Origin: Acholeplasmataceae bacterium
Lineage (GTDB): Bacteria > Bacillota_I > Bacilli_A > Acholeplasmatales > Acholeplasmataceae
Length of the DNA: 20,870 bases
Direction: 5' to 3'
NCBI GenBank assembly: GCA_016934175.1
Contig: JAFGTI010000014.1
Span: forward strand, 1-20,870
The notes under the pieces are model-generated. The model made no database searches. It was not told where the DNA came from and saw only the letters and a program-made list of their open reading frames with translations. A program made the position numbers and the translations under genes. This document shows positions 1 to 7,822 of this stretch, in pieces (the first letter of the stretch is position 1; the number at the start of each line of letters is the position of its first letter).

Positions 1-621
1 AATTCATTTAATGCTGACGTATCAAGCGATAAGCAAGATGCTCATGAATTTGATATTACATTGACTGGTGTTGGTACTGGTACAGTAACTAACTTAAGTG
101 TTATGTTACCAATTCTAGGATTGTTCTTCCCTGATACATATGGTGATCAATTTGGATTTAACTCTATAGACCAAATTGGAATTCCTGCTGAAGTATTCAT
201 TATTGATGAAGCGAATAAACTTGATTTAAGAGCTACATATGAATACCTACAAACTGTAGAAGACAGATGGGATGAAACCACTGATGCTGGTACACTTCAA
301 GATTTATGGGATGTATTAGAAGCTAATGATGGTTATTTCGTAGGCAACATGGATATTCTATTTGATTTTGGTCTAGAATGTACATTTATTTGGGCTGGAT
401 TAGCTCCACAATATGATGGCGATGTTCAAGATAGAAATACTGTTACAAGAGCATTTGATAAGATTATTCTTGAATATGCTCCATTAATTCCAACTGCTGG
501 ACGTGCTAGTGCTATAGTTTATGCTGATAACGTGGTTGATACATGGCCTGCTTATCATAACATTATGGCATGGGGTGCATTAAGATATTGGTATTTATCT
601 TCAGATGCAGATTTTCAATAA
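1..621 (+). CDS. oppA: C-terminal part of a probable oligopeptide ABC transporter substrate-binding protein (partial, 5' end outside window)
   Basis: The reading frame is open from base 1 to the TAA at 619-621, so this is the last 206 residues of a longer protein that begins upstream. The TTG at base 61 is internal and is not a start. The fragment is acidic and rich in aromatic residues, has no membrane span, and ends in a Trp/Tyr-rich stretch (AYHNIMAWGALRYWYL), as do many large peptide-binding proteins. No catalytic motif is visible. It lies directly upstream of oppBCDF on the same strand, which is the usual place for the extracytoplasmic peptide-binding subunit. A hairpin at 680-703 and a 336-base gap separate it from oppB, so it is probably a separate transcription unit, which would allow higher expression of the binding protein. 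The assignment rests mostly on context. Another secreted or lipid-anchored protein is possible. Confidence 0.55.
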   Translation, partial: NSFNADVSSDKQDAHEFDITLTGVGTGTVTNLSVMLPILGLFFPDTYGDQFGFNSIDQIGIPAEVFIIDEANKLDLRATYEYLQTVEDRWDETTDAGTLQDLWDVLEANDGYFVGNMDILFDFGLECTFIWAGLAPQYDGDVQDRNTVTRAFDKIILEYAPLIPTAGRASAIVYADNVVDTWPAYHNIMAWGALRYWYLSSDADFQ

Positions 622-679
622 TTAATTAATTTATTAATATAGTTTCACAAAGTCAATAATAATTAAAGTAACAATTGTT

Positions 680-705
680 AGAGGCGGCTGAGATACTGCC
701 TCTTT
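680..705 (+). terminator. Probable terminator after oppA
   Basis: AGAGGCGG (680-687) pairs with CTGCCTCT (696-703), giving an 8-bp stem with one G-U pair and an 8-base loop. It is the only GC-rich hairpin in this gap and is followed by only a short T-run (TTT). It sits 59 bases after the stop of the upstream gene. The weak T-tract means it could be a partial terminator or an mRNA-stabilising hairpin that lowers oppBCDF expression relative to oppA. Confidence 0.55.
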
Positions 706-918
706 CATTGTCTACTTAAATCGATTTTCACATTAAATATATTCATCTTATAGAAATATCATTAATCTTTTTAGTTTAGATTGAAATTAATAAAAGATAA
801 TTCTATATCTCTAAGTTTTATTTGATACAACGATTTTTAAATAGAGAAATATAAAAACATTTTTTTAATATGTCTACAAATCATCAATGAAAATAAAATC
901 ATTTTTTGATACAATATA

Positions 919-945
919 TATAATATCGGGCACTTACAGAAAGGA
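919..945 (+). promoter_or_regulatory. Candidate promoter -10 and ribosome binding site for oppB
   Basis: A perfect TATAAT lies at 919-924, and AGAAAGGA (938-945) lies 12 bases before the oppB ATG at 958. No good -35 hexamer sits 16-18 bases upstream. A TTGATA at 906-911 is too close (7 bases) to serve. In such AT-rich DNA a -10 alone is weak evidence. Confidence 0.4.
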
Positions 946-957
946 CTACAAATCATT

Positions 958-1923
958 ATGCTAAAATACTTTTTTAAGAGATTTGGATTAATGCTAATAA
1001 CATTCACAATTGTTGTGTTTTTATTCTTTTTATTTATCCATCTTTTACCTGATTTCCACAAACCACCCATTAGTGGAGATGATGCAAATTACTGGATTCA
1101 ATACTACAGAGAAGGAAGAGACAAGCCCATTGTTGTTCAGTTTTTAATTTGGGTAAAAAATATATTTGTGACAGGTAGTTTTGGCTATTCACAAACTCAA
1201 AGAATGGATGTTGGTCTAATACTTTTCTCTAAGATTCCAACAACTGTAATGTTTCAATTATTCCCATATTTAATTACTGTACCTCTAGGGATAACTTTAG
1301 GTATTATTGCAGCATTAAAAAAGAACAAACTTACTGATAACGTCATCTCAGTTGGTATCATGATATTTATTTCTGTACCAACATTTGTAGTTGCTGTCTT
1401 GGCACAATTAGTTTTTGGTTGGCAGTTACATTGGGTTCAAACCCCACCATTTGTAGCCACCGCAAGTGATTTTGATGCTAATTTTTGGAAGAGTGCAGCA
1501 ACATATATCTTACCTGGATTAGTTATGATTTTTGGTGGTATGGCTGGTTGGGCAAGAATGATTAGAGCAGAACTTACCGAACAACTCACACAAGATTACA
1601 TGCTTTTAGCGCGATCTAAAGGATTAAGTCAGAGACAAGCAACTTTAAGACATGGTTTAAAAAATGCATTGGTTCCTTTTGCTCCTGGTATTTTCTTAGG
1701 CTTTTTAGGTCTATTATCTGGTTCAATCATCTTAGAAGTTATCTTTCGAGTAGATGGAGCTGGTAGAATTTATTTATATGCATTTAATAATCGAGATTAT
1801 CCATTGTTACTTTTGGATATGGTTTTTTATGAGTTTATTGGCTTAGTAGCTAGCATTCTCGCGGATTTAAGTTATACAATTTTAGATCCTAGAATGAGAA
1901 TAGGAAGCGGGAAGTTATCATGA
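958..1923 (+). CDS. oppB: Oligopeptide ABC transporter permease OppB
   Basis: 321 residues, close to the usual length of OppB/DppB permeases. The first transmembrane helix (about residues 10-30) is followed by an extracytoplasmic loop and the conserved WVKN..VTGSFGYS segment (about 65-78), then several hydrophobic spans. The cytoplasmic EAA loop that docks on the ATPase is clear at about 213-240 (YMLLARSKGLS, then NALVP). It forms the membrane channel with OppC, importing peptides delivered by OppA with energy from OppD and OppF. AGAAAGGA precedes the ATG. The stop TGA at 1921-1923 overlaps the oppC ATG at 1920, so the two are translationally coupled. Substrate preference (oligopeptide, dipeptide or another nickel/peptide-family solute) cannot be read from the sequence. 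Peptide is inferred from the family and the coupled OppD/F. Confidence 0.9.
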   Translation: MLKYFFKRFGLMLITFTIVVFLFFLFIHLLPDFHKPPISGDDANYWIQYYREGRDKPIVVQFLIWVKNIFVTGSFGYSQTQRMDVGLILFSKIPTTVMFQLFPYLITVPLGITLGIIAALKKNKLTDNVISVGIMIFISVPTFVVAVLAQLVFGWQLHWVQTPPFVATASDFDANFWKSAATYILPGLVMIFGGMAGWARMIRAELTEQLTQDYMLLARSKGLSQRQATLRHGLKNALVPFAPGIFLGFLGLLSGSIILEVIFRVDGAGRIYLYAFNNRDYPLLLLDMVFYEFIGLVASILADLSYTILDPRMRIGSGKLS

Positions 1924-3269
1924 GTATAAATAATGTAGACAAAAGTAAATTAGTATTATTAAATGAAGAAGATATAGTTATTACTGATATCGCCTTAGAA
2001 TCCAAAGAAATTGGATATTATCAAGATGCTTGGAATAGATTTAAGAAAAATAGTGTTTCTGTAGTGGCTTTTGTCATTATATGTTTTATTTTCTTCTTTG
2101 TCCTAGCTGGCCCCTATATGAAAGTTTACACACCGCCAGCAAATCCAGCTGATGCTTCAAAATTAGGTTATTTGCCTCCAAAGATTCCTGTGCTAGAGAA
2201 TTTAGGCATATTTGATGGAGAAAAAACAATTACACGTGGTAAAAACTTTATTCTAACTCTCAACGACTCTATATATGGAGAAGATGTAATCATAAGTGGA
2301 ATACCTGAGGAATTATTAGACAATGATCCTAATAATGACGCGTTGTATGATGAGATTTACGAATTAACAATCACTGTTGATATGTATGCTTATATTAATT
2401 ATATTAACAGTTATCTTGATGAAGGAAATTCAGAAGCTAGTGTCAGAAAAATATTTTCAAAAGTAGAATTTGAAGAAGCACTAGCAAGAAATTTGATTAT
2501 TGATGTTATATCCGTATCAACTGATGGTAATACTTATGTAGCTCGTGTGGATTTCTTTAAATTCACACTAGATCAAACATCTGATGATACATATTTTTGG
2601 TTTGGAACAGACCAGAATGGTAGAGATTTATTTACATTATTATGGAACGGTGCGAGAATTTCATTATTAATGGCTGTATCTGTTGTTATCATCAATTCTT
2701 TAGTTGGTTTAACTTTGGGTGCAATTGCTGGTTACTATGGAGGAACTTTCGATTTATTATTTGACCGTTTTGTTGAAATATTAGGAGGTATTCCGTTTAT
2801 GGCGGTTTTAACACTCTTAATTATTCGATATGGATCTGCTACTTGGGTTATTGTTATTGCATTTACTGTAACAGGATGGATCGGATCATACGCTATGGCA
2901 CGTATGCAGTTTTATCGATTTAAGAATAGAGAATATATTCTTGCTGCTAGAACACTTGGTGCTAAAGATTCTAGAATTATGTTCAAACATATTTTTCCAA
3001 ATGCAATAGGTTATATGGTGACTAGCTTTGCCCTAGCTATACCGAGCTTTGTTTTTACCGAAGCAAGTTTCGCATATTTAGGAATTATCAATTATACTAA
3101 CGCAATTAGTGTTGGGATGTTACTAGAGCAAGGTCAAAAGGTCATGCAAAATCAACCTCACTTATTATTGTTTCCTGCAATTTATATCGCAATCTTAATG
3201 ATTACTTTCAACTTATTTGGTAATGGACTAAGAGATGCATTCAACCCAAGTCTGAGAGGTACTGAATAA
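1920..3269 (+). CDS. oppC: Oligopeptide ABC transporter permease OppC with enlarged extracytoplasmic domain
   Basis: 449 residues, against about 300 for typical OppC. The N-terminal cytoplasmic tail and first transmembrane helix (about 46-66) are normal. An extra soluble segment of roughly 145 residues (about 75-220) then intervenes before the conserved post-helix motif WFGTDQNGRDLF (about 227-238) and the remaining five helices. The EAA loop lies at about 339-361 (YILAARTLGAKD, then FPNAIG). By topology the insert should face outside, where it could contact the binding protein or replace part of its docking surface. The start overlaps the oppB stop by four bases and the TAA stop shares its last A with the oppD ATG, so the genes are tightly coupled. 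The reading frame is uninterrupted and composition matches the neighbours, so the insert is a real part of the protein. Confidence 0.88.
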   Translation: MSINNVDKSKLVLLNEEDIVITDIALESKEIGYYQDAWNRFKKNSVSVVAFVIICFIFFFVLAGPYMKVYTPPANPADASKLGYLPPKIPVLENLGIFDGEKTITRGKNFILTLNDSIYGEDVIISGIPEELLDNDPNNDALYDEIYELTITVDMYAYINYINSYLDEGNSEASVRKIFSKVEFEEALARNLIIDVISVSTDGNTYVARVDFFKFTLDQTSDDTYFWFGTDQNGRDLFTLLWNGARISLLMAVSVVIINSLVGLTLGAIAGYYGGTFDLLFDRFVEILGGIPFMAVLTLLIIRYGSATWVIVIAFTVTGWIGSYAMARMQFYRFKNREYILAARTLGAKDSRIMFKHIFPNAIGYMVTSFALAIPSFVFTEASFAYLGIINYTNAISVGMLLEQGQKVMQNQPHLLLFPAIYIAILMITFNLFGNGLRDAFNPSLRGTE

Positions 3270-4312
3270 TGGAAAATAATCAAAAAGAAGTATTGCTATC
3301 AGTCAAAGACTTAAAAATATCTTTTAAAACTCAGTATGGTATCTTACAAGCCATTCGTGGTGTAAACTTTGATTTGTATAAAGGTGAAACACTTGCAATA
3401 GTTGGTGAATCGGGTAGTGGTAAGAGTGTTACAAGTAGAGCGATAATGGGCTTACTAGCGGGTAATTCAATTGTTGATGATGGTCAAATATTATTTGCAA
3501 ATCGTGATTTATTACAAATTCCAGAAGAGTTATTTCATGATATACGCGGATCTAAGATTGCAATGATTTTCCAAGATCCAATGAGTAGTCTAAACCCAAT
3601 TGTCAAAATTGGGAAACAAATTACTGAAACATTAATCATTAAATTGAATATGCCAAGAAAAATTGCAAAACAAAAAGCGATTCATTTAATGGCAGAAGTT
3701 GGTATTCCTGAACCTGAAAAAAGATATCATCAATACCCATTCCAATTTTCTGGTGGCATGAGACAGAGAATCGTTATTGCAATAGCTCTTGCGAACAATG
3801 CTGGTGTACTTATTTGTGATGAACCTACGACTGCATTAGATGTCACAATTCAGGCACAAATTTTAGAATTGATTAACCGTTTGAAAAAAGAGAGAAATTT
3901 AAGTGTAATCTTTATTACACATGATTTAGGTGTTGTTGCAAATGTTGCTGATAGAATTGCAGTAATGTATGCTGGTAAAATTGTTGAAATTGGAACTTCT
4001 GAAGAAGTATTCTATGATCCAAAACATCCATATACATGGGCGTTACTTTCAAGTATGCCAAGTTTGGCTACTGCTGAAAAGCTAGATGCTATAGGTGGAA
4101 CTCCTCCTAATATGATTGTTGCTCCTAAGGGAGATGCATTTGCACCTAGAAATAAATATGCTTTAAAAATAGATTTGGAACAAGAACCACCAATGTTTAA
4201 AATTTCAGATACACATTATGCCTCAACTTGGTTATTGCATCCAGATGCACCGAAGGTTAAACTACCTTCAGCTGTGCTCGAGGTTAGGAAGAAACGAGGT
4301 ATGAAAAAATGA
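3269..4312 (+). CDS. oppD: Oligopeptide ABC transporter ATP-binding protein OppD
   Basis: 347 residues, normal for OppD. Motifs in order: Walker A GESGSGKS (46-53), Q-loop Q102 in IFQDP, signature SGGMRQR (161-167), Walker B LICDE (181-185), switch His218 in ITHD. The peptide-transporter C-terminal domain follows, beginning at KHPYTWALLSSMP (252-264). That domain normally carries four cysteines (C-x5-C-x6-C and one later). Here the aligned positions are Asp289, Asn295, Asp302 and Thr320, although the frame around them (FAPR, EPP, THY..TWLLHPDAP) is well kept. It is a cytoplasmic ATPase that pairs with OppF to drive OppBC. It shares an A with the oppC stop, and its TGA stop overlaps the oppF ATG (ATGA at 4309-4312). 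Confidence 0.93.
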   Translation: MENNQKEVLLSVKDLKISFKTQYGILQAIRGVNFDLYKGETLAIVGESGSGKSVTSRAIMGLLAGNSIVDDGQILFANRDLLQIPEELFHDIRGSKIAMIFQDPMSSLNPIVKIGKQITETLIIKLNMPRKIAKQKAIHLMAEVGIPEPEKRYHQYPFQFSGGMRQRIVIAIALANNAGVLICDEPTTALDVTIQAQILELINRLKKERNLSVIFITHDLGVVANVADRIAVMYAGKIVEIGTSEEVFYDPKHPYTWALLSSMPSLATAEKLDAIGGTPPNMIVAPKGDAFAPRNKYALKIDLEQEPPMFKISDTHYASTWLLHPDAPKVKLPSAVLEVRKKRGMKK

Positions 4313-6132
4313 GTAATCATGCAGATTATAATACAAAAATATTAGAAGTTTCTAACTTGAAACAACATTTTAAAGTTGGTGTTGGTAAAAATAAGCTTAA
4401 AGTTAGAGCTGTTGATGGTATTAATTTTAGTGTTTATAAAAAAGAAGTGTTTGGTCTTGTTGGAGAATCTGGTTGTGGTAAGACAACAACAGGAAGAACA
4501 ATGATTCGACTTTATAGACCTACAAGTGGTACAGTTTCATTAGATGGTGAAGTTGTTGGATCTGGTAATGGCGAGTTCATTGAGTTGTTAAAAGAAAGAA
4601 AAAAATTACATGCTATTGAGATGCTAAAACTCAACCAATATAAGTATGATATCTATTTGCTCAATCAAAAATATGACAATCAAAAAGAAAACCTTCTAAA
4701 TGAAATAAATCATTTAAAAATAGAATATAAGCAAAAGAAATTGGAATCTGAAAGTGAAATTTTAGACTATAAAAAGCATCTATTCGAATCAAAAAACCAA
4801 TTAGAAGTAGATTTAGAAAAGATTTTATTTGATTATAGACTTAACAGTGTAAAAATTATTAATCAAACGAAAAATGAATATCTTGTTGAGTATAAACAGC
4901 TGATTAAAGGTGTTGAACTTGCAAATAAAAAGAAGTTACAAGGCATTAAAGAAAGTGCTGCTTTATCTGATGAATCTAAAGAAAGTTATAAAGCCACTAT
5001 ACATGAGTCATACATCAAAAAATTAGAAGATTTGAAATTAGAATTTTTGCCTAAAATTGATGAGAGAAGTAAAAATCTCCTATCTAAGAAAGATAGTAAG
5101 ATCGAGTTGCACGAATTAAAGAGTAGTTATGTGGCAGCGAAGACAAAATTAATTAGCGATCATAAATTATACGTGGCAAATCTTACAAAACCAGATTTTC
5201 CTAAAATTAAGGAAAATGATATTAAAATTAAAATACAATTAAATAAAGATATTCGAGCAATCGAAATTAAGATTAAGGAACTATCTAAGAAAAAAGCACT
5301 AGAAAAAGCTCAAATCAACTCTAGTAAAGTAGTGGATAAAGAAGAACTCAGTCGAATAAAGAGCGAATATCATGCATTTAGAAAAGAACAAAAAAATCAT
5401 ATTCATGAATCTCGTAGAGTTCATTTCTCTAAAGAATCAGAAAAAAAGATTTTAAAGATGCAAATGATATTCCAAGATCCAATTTCAAGTTTGAATCCAA
5501 GAATGACAGTTCAAGAAATTGTCTCTGAAGGTTTAGTGATTAACGGAGAAAGAAATAAGAAAGTCATACAACAAAAGGTTATTGAATCTTTAAAACAAGT
5601 TGGGTTAGCACCTGAATATATTTCTCGTTATCCTCATGAGTTTAGTGGAGGACAACGTCAAAGAATAGGTATTGCTAGAGCACTAATTATGGATCCAAGT
5701 GTAATTATTGCTGATGAACCGATCAGTGCACTTGATGTTTCAATTAAAGCTCAAGTTATTAACTTGCTTAGGGATTTAAAAGAAGAATTAGATTTGACAA
5801 TTCTTTTTATTGCCCATGATTTATCAGTGGTTAAGTTTTTCTGTGACCGCATTGCTGTAATGTATTTTGGTAAAATTGTCGAATTAGCATCATCAGAAGA
5901 GTTATTTGCAAATCCATTACATGGTTATACTCAATCACTTTTATCAGCTATTCCACATCCTGATCCAGATTTTGAAAAAACGAGAAAAAGATTTGCATAT
6001 TCACCAAGAATGCATGATTATTCCGAAGATAAGCCAGAATTTGTTGAGATAACTAAAGGTCATTTTATTAGCGCAAATAAGAAAGAATTAATTGAAATGA
6101 AAAAGAAATTAGGTGTTACTGATGAGAATTAA
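4309..6132 (+). CDS. oppF: Oligopeptide ABC transporter ATP-binding protein OppF with about 285-residue coiled-coil-like insertion
   Basis: 607 residues, about twice the normal OppF length (300-330). The N-terminal part has Walker A GESGCGKT (52-59). After GEVVGSGNGEFIELL (about 81-94) an insertion begins, running to about residue 378. It is very rich in Lys, Glu, Leu and Ile with few Gly or Pro, as expected for long helices or a coiled coil. The ABC fold then resumes: Q-loop Q389 in MIFQDP, signature FSGGQRQR (445-452), Walker B VIIADE (465-470), switch His503 in IAHD, and the OppF tail (GYTQSLLSAIP at 539-549, then SPRMHDYS). All catalytic motifs are intact, so the ATPase should be active. 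No frameshift or stop interrupts the insert. Enlarged OppF proteins are known in mollicutes. What the insert does is unknown. Confidence 0.93.
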   Translation: MSNHADYNTKILEVSNLKQHFKVGVGKNKLKVRAVDGINFSVYKKEVFGLVGESGCGKTTTGRTMIRLYRPTSGTVSLDGEVVGSGNGEFIELLKERKKLHAIEMLKLNQYKYDIYLLNQKYDNQKENLLNEINHLKIEYKQKKLESESEILDYKKHLFESKNQLEVDLEKILFDYRLNSVKIINQTKNEYLVEYKQLIKGVELANKKKLQGIKESAALSDESKESYKATIHESYIKKLEDLKLEFLPKIDERSKNLLSKKDSKIELHELKSSYVAAKTKLISDHKLYVANLTKPDFPKIKENDIKIKIQLNKDIRAIEIKIKELSKKKALEKAQINSSKVVDKEELSRIKSEYHAFRKEQKNHIHESRRVHFSKESEKKILKMQMIFQDPISSLNPRMTVQEIVSEGLVINGERNKKVIQQKVIESLKQVGLAPEYISRYPHEFSGGQRQRIGIARALIMDPSVIIADEPISALDVSIKAQVINLLRDLKEELDLTILFIAHDLSVVKFFCDRIAVMYFGKIVELASSEELFANPLHGYTQSLLSAIPHPDPDFEKTRKRFAYSPRMHDYSEDKPEFVEITKGHFISANKKELIEMKKKLGVTDEN

Positions 6133-6967
6133 AAAATTAGCTATACTACCTTTTTTAGTTTTCTTTTCTGCATTGATACTGATGGGATGCCAAGATTCTA
6201 AAAGTTATAATGATGAGTTTAATGTTATTTTCTATACGGGTACGAATGAAGCCTCAAGTGTTGCGACATTGATTGATCCAATTATTAATGTAACAAGTGG
6301 CGAATTAGTAACGAGACCTGATGATCCAGTTGCACCAGGTGTAGAATTTTTGGGTTGGTATAAAGAGAAAGCAGGAATTAATCTGTGGGATTTCGAAAAT
6401 GACACAATTGAACAATCTACTGTGTTATATGCCAAATGGAATATTTTAGATTTATCTATAACCTATGTGTTTGATGAAGCTGGTGGTGACTTTTTAGATG
6501 AGCCAATTTACACCTACTCAATTACGAATACAATTATTTTGCCTAAGGCAACTAGATTGGGAAGTTTATTTCTTGGCTGGATATTAACTCCAGTAGATGA
6601 ATATAAAGTAGGAAATCCAATCATTCAATCTACAAAAGATTTTAGTAGTGATTTGGTCTTTTATGCACTATTTGAAAATAAGATATATACTGTTAGATTC
6701 CGTTCATTGTTAACGGGTGTTGCAAATCCATTAACACATACGGTTGAATATGCTTCAGATATGGATTTTCCTGTGTTAAATGATACATCCACAAAGCGAT
6801 TTGTTGGCTGGTTTGGACTTGATGGTACAGAAACAGGTGAATGGGGATTTCAATATGTAAATGACGAATTATATCTTGGTAAAGCAATAAGTTATGATCC
6901 AGATTCAGATACATGGGAATTTCTACCTCAAGGAGTGACACTTTACGCGAAGTGGGAAGATAAGTAA
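6122..6967 (+). CDS. Surface lipoprotein with three Listeria-Bacteroides (Flg_new/InlB B-type) repeats
   Basis: 281 residues from the ATG at 6122, which overlaps the end of oppF by 11 bases and has AGGTG (6111-6115) at good spacing. An in-frame GTG at 6113 lies upstream, inside that Shine-Dalgarno, and is less likely. The N-terminus is a lipoprotein signal: RIKK, a hydrophobic run, then lipobox LMGC with Cys23 as the lipidated residue. The rest is three degenerate repeats (about 33-106, 112-184 and 189-278). Each has a beta-rich start, a central GW motif (FLGWYKE, FLGWILT, FVGWFGL) and, in repeats 1 and 3, an LYAKW ending. Repeat 2 ends in FYALF. This pattern matches the Listeria-Bacteroides repeat of internalin-like surface proteins. 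It probably binds or displays something outside the membrane. Its place in the opp operon suggests an accessory role in peptide capture, but that is inference. Confidence 0.8.
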   Translation: MRIKKLAILPFLVFFSALILMGCQDSKSYNDEFNVIFYTGTNEASSVATLIDPIINVTSGELVTRPDDPVAPGVEFLGWYKEKAGINLWDFENDTIEQSTVLYAKWNILDLSITYVFDEAGGDFLDEPIYTYSITNTIILPKATRLGSLFLGWILTPVDEYKVGNPIIQSTKDFSSDLVFYALFENKIYTVRFRSLLTGVANPLTHTVEYASDMDFPVLNDTSTKRFVGWFGLDGTETGEWGFQYVNDELYLGKAISYDPDSDTWEFLPQGVTLYAKWEDK

Positions 6968-6968
6968 A

Positions 6969-7694
6969 TTGAAAAACGATTATGCAAAGAAGAAGTTAAT
7001 ATGTTTATTTTTTGTATGGTTCACATTTTTAATGAGTATTGGCATAGCATGGGTAATTCACACGTTTATCGGAAGTGGACTCGTTTTTTCGATTGTCGTT
7101 TTTGTTTTAATCGTTATTTTATTTCTCACCCTGTTTTATTGTAAATCAAAAATTTCTTATTATGATATGAAACAGCGTTATCAACTTCTTTTGCAAAGTA
7201 GTAAAGGATTAGAACCAACAACATGTAAATTTGATAATAATTGGTTGCTTAGACTTAAACAGAATCATTATGCTATGTTTCTTGATAATCCCAATTTTAC
7301 AATCTATTACAAAATTGAGAAAAGTATTTCTAAAAAGACATTTATTAAAACACATGTCATCCAAATTTTAACAATCATCAAAAATAGTGATTTAGACTTA
7401 TTTTCTAACCAGATAGAATTAGAATACAAAAGTCTATGGATGAAGTTTGAGAAGGAATATCGGCTTAATAAACAAGTCATCATTCAGTTTGTTAAGTATA
7501 AGTCTTTTGACGACACGATTAAAAATAATTTAGATCGTATTATTTCCTATAAAGAAGGAGATAACTACATGATTCATATTAATTGTGGATATTTTATAGA
7601 TTCACAAAGTATTTATTATCTTCATTCAGATACTTATTATCCAAATATCTACTATAAATATGCAATTGACAATATCAAAGATAATACCAATTGA
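6969..7694 (+). CDS. Unknown membrane protein, two N-terminal transmembrane helices, TTG start
   Basis: 241 residues. The start is a TTG at 6969, one base after the stop of the preceding lipoprotein, with GGGAAGA (6954-6960) in front. The first internal ATG lies inside the first hydrophobic helix, which supports the TTG. Two hydrophobic segments (about residues 9-31 and 36-57) form a hairpin in the membrane with both ends probably inside. They are followed by a roughly 180-residue basic and aromatic soluble domain without a motif I recognise. It is the last gene of the opp operon (terminator at 7715-7747). I do not recognise the family. The 171-residue protein at 20277 has a similar plan (two helices, then a basic soluble tail), but I see no clear sequence similarity. 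Confidence 0.7.
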   Translation: MKNDYAKKKLICLFFVWFTFLMSIGIAWVIHTFIGSGLVFSIVVFVLIVILFLTLFYCKSKISYYDMKQRYQLLLQSSKGLEPTTCKFDNNWLLRLKQNHYAMFLDNPNFTIYYKIEKSISKKTFIKTHVIQILTIIKNSDLDLFSNQIELEYKSLWMKFEKEYRLNKQVIIQFVKYKSFDDTIKNNLDRIISYKEGDNYMIHINCGYFIDSQSIYYLHSDTYYPNIYYKYAIDNIKDNTN

Positions 7695-7714
7695 AATGAA
7701 AGTTGATTTTAACT

Positions 7715-7747
7715 AGCATGCTGGATTACTTTCTAGCATGCTTTTTT
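7715..7747 (+). terminator. Terminator of the opp operon
   Basis: The palindromic octamer AGCATGCT occurs at 7715-7722 and again at 7735-7742, so the two copies can pair as an 8-bp stem around a 12-base loop. A run of T (to 7747) follows directly. It lies 21 bases after the last stop of the operon. Confidence 0.85.
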
Positions 7748-7767
7748 ATGGATATATATATATGTAT

Positions 7768-7796
7768 AAAAAAACACTCAAAAGATGTGAGTGTTT
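7768..7796 (-). terminator. Terminator of the minus-strand DUF3899-like gene
   Basis: AAACACTCA (7772-7780) and TGAGTGTTT (7788-7796) form a perfect 9-bp stem with a 7-base loop. Read on the minus strand it is followed by a T-run (plus-strand A-run 7768-7774). It sits 27 bases past the stop of the minus gene. The opp and minus-gene terminators stand tail to tail. Confidence 0.85.
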
Positions 7797-7822
7797 AATA
7801 AAGTCTTTTGTTAAAAATCAAA

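Larger units (their letters stand above)
622..957 (+). other. Intergenic region between probable oppA and oppB
   Basis: This 336-base stretch is extremely AT-rich and carries no supportable gene. The 77-codon minus-strand frame that enters it overlaps oppB and looks like a shadow. It holds a terminator-like hairpin at 680-703 and a TATAAT at 919-924 in front of oppB. Two short words each occur twice in the same order: TTTGATACAA at 821-830 and 905-914, and CTACAAATCAT at 874-884 and 946-956. Confidence 0.7.

Noticed and set aside
837..1070. 77-codon minus-strand frame across the oppB start
   Set aside because: It overlaps the conserved first helix of OppB, lies in AT-rich DNA, and has no promoter or recognisable product.
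4309..6132. OppF as a frameshifted or fused gene, or two genes
   Set aside because: The frame is continuous, the ABC motifs before and after the insert are in register and complete, and composition is like the neighbours. It is read as one protein with an insertion.
6693..6941. 82-codon minus-strand frame inside the repeat lipoprotein
   Set aside because: It is antisense to a supported gene with a signal peptide and repeats, and has no initiation signals.
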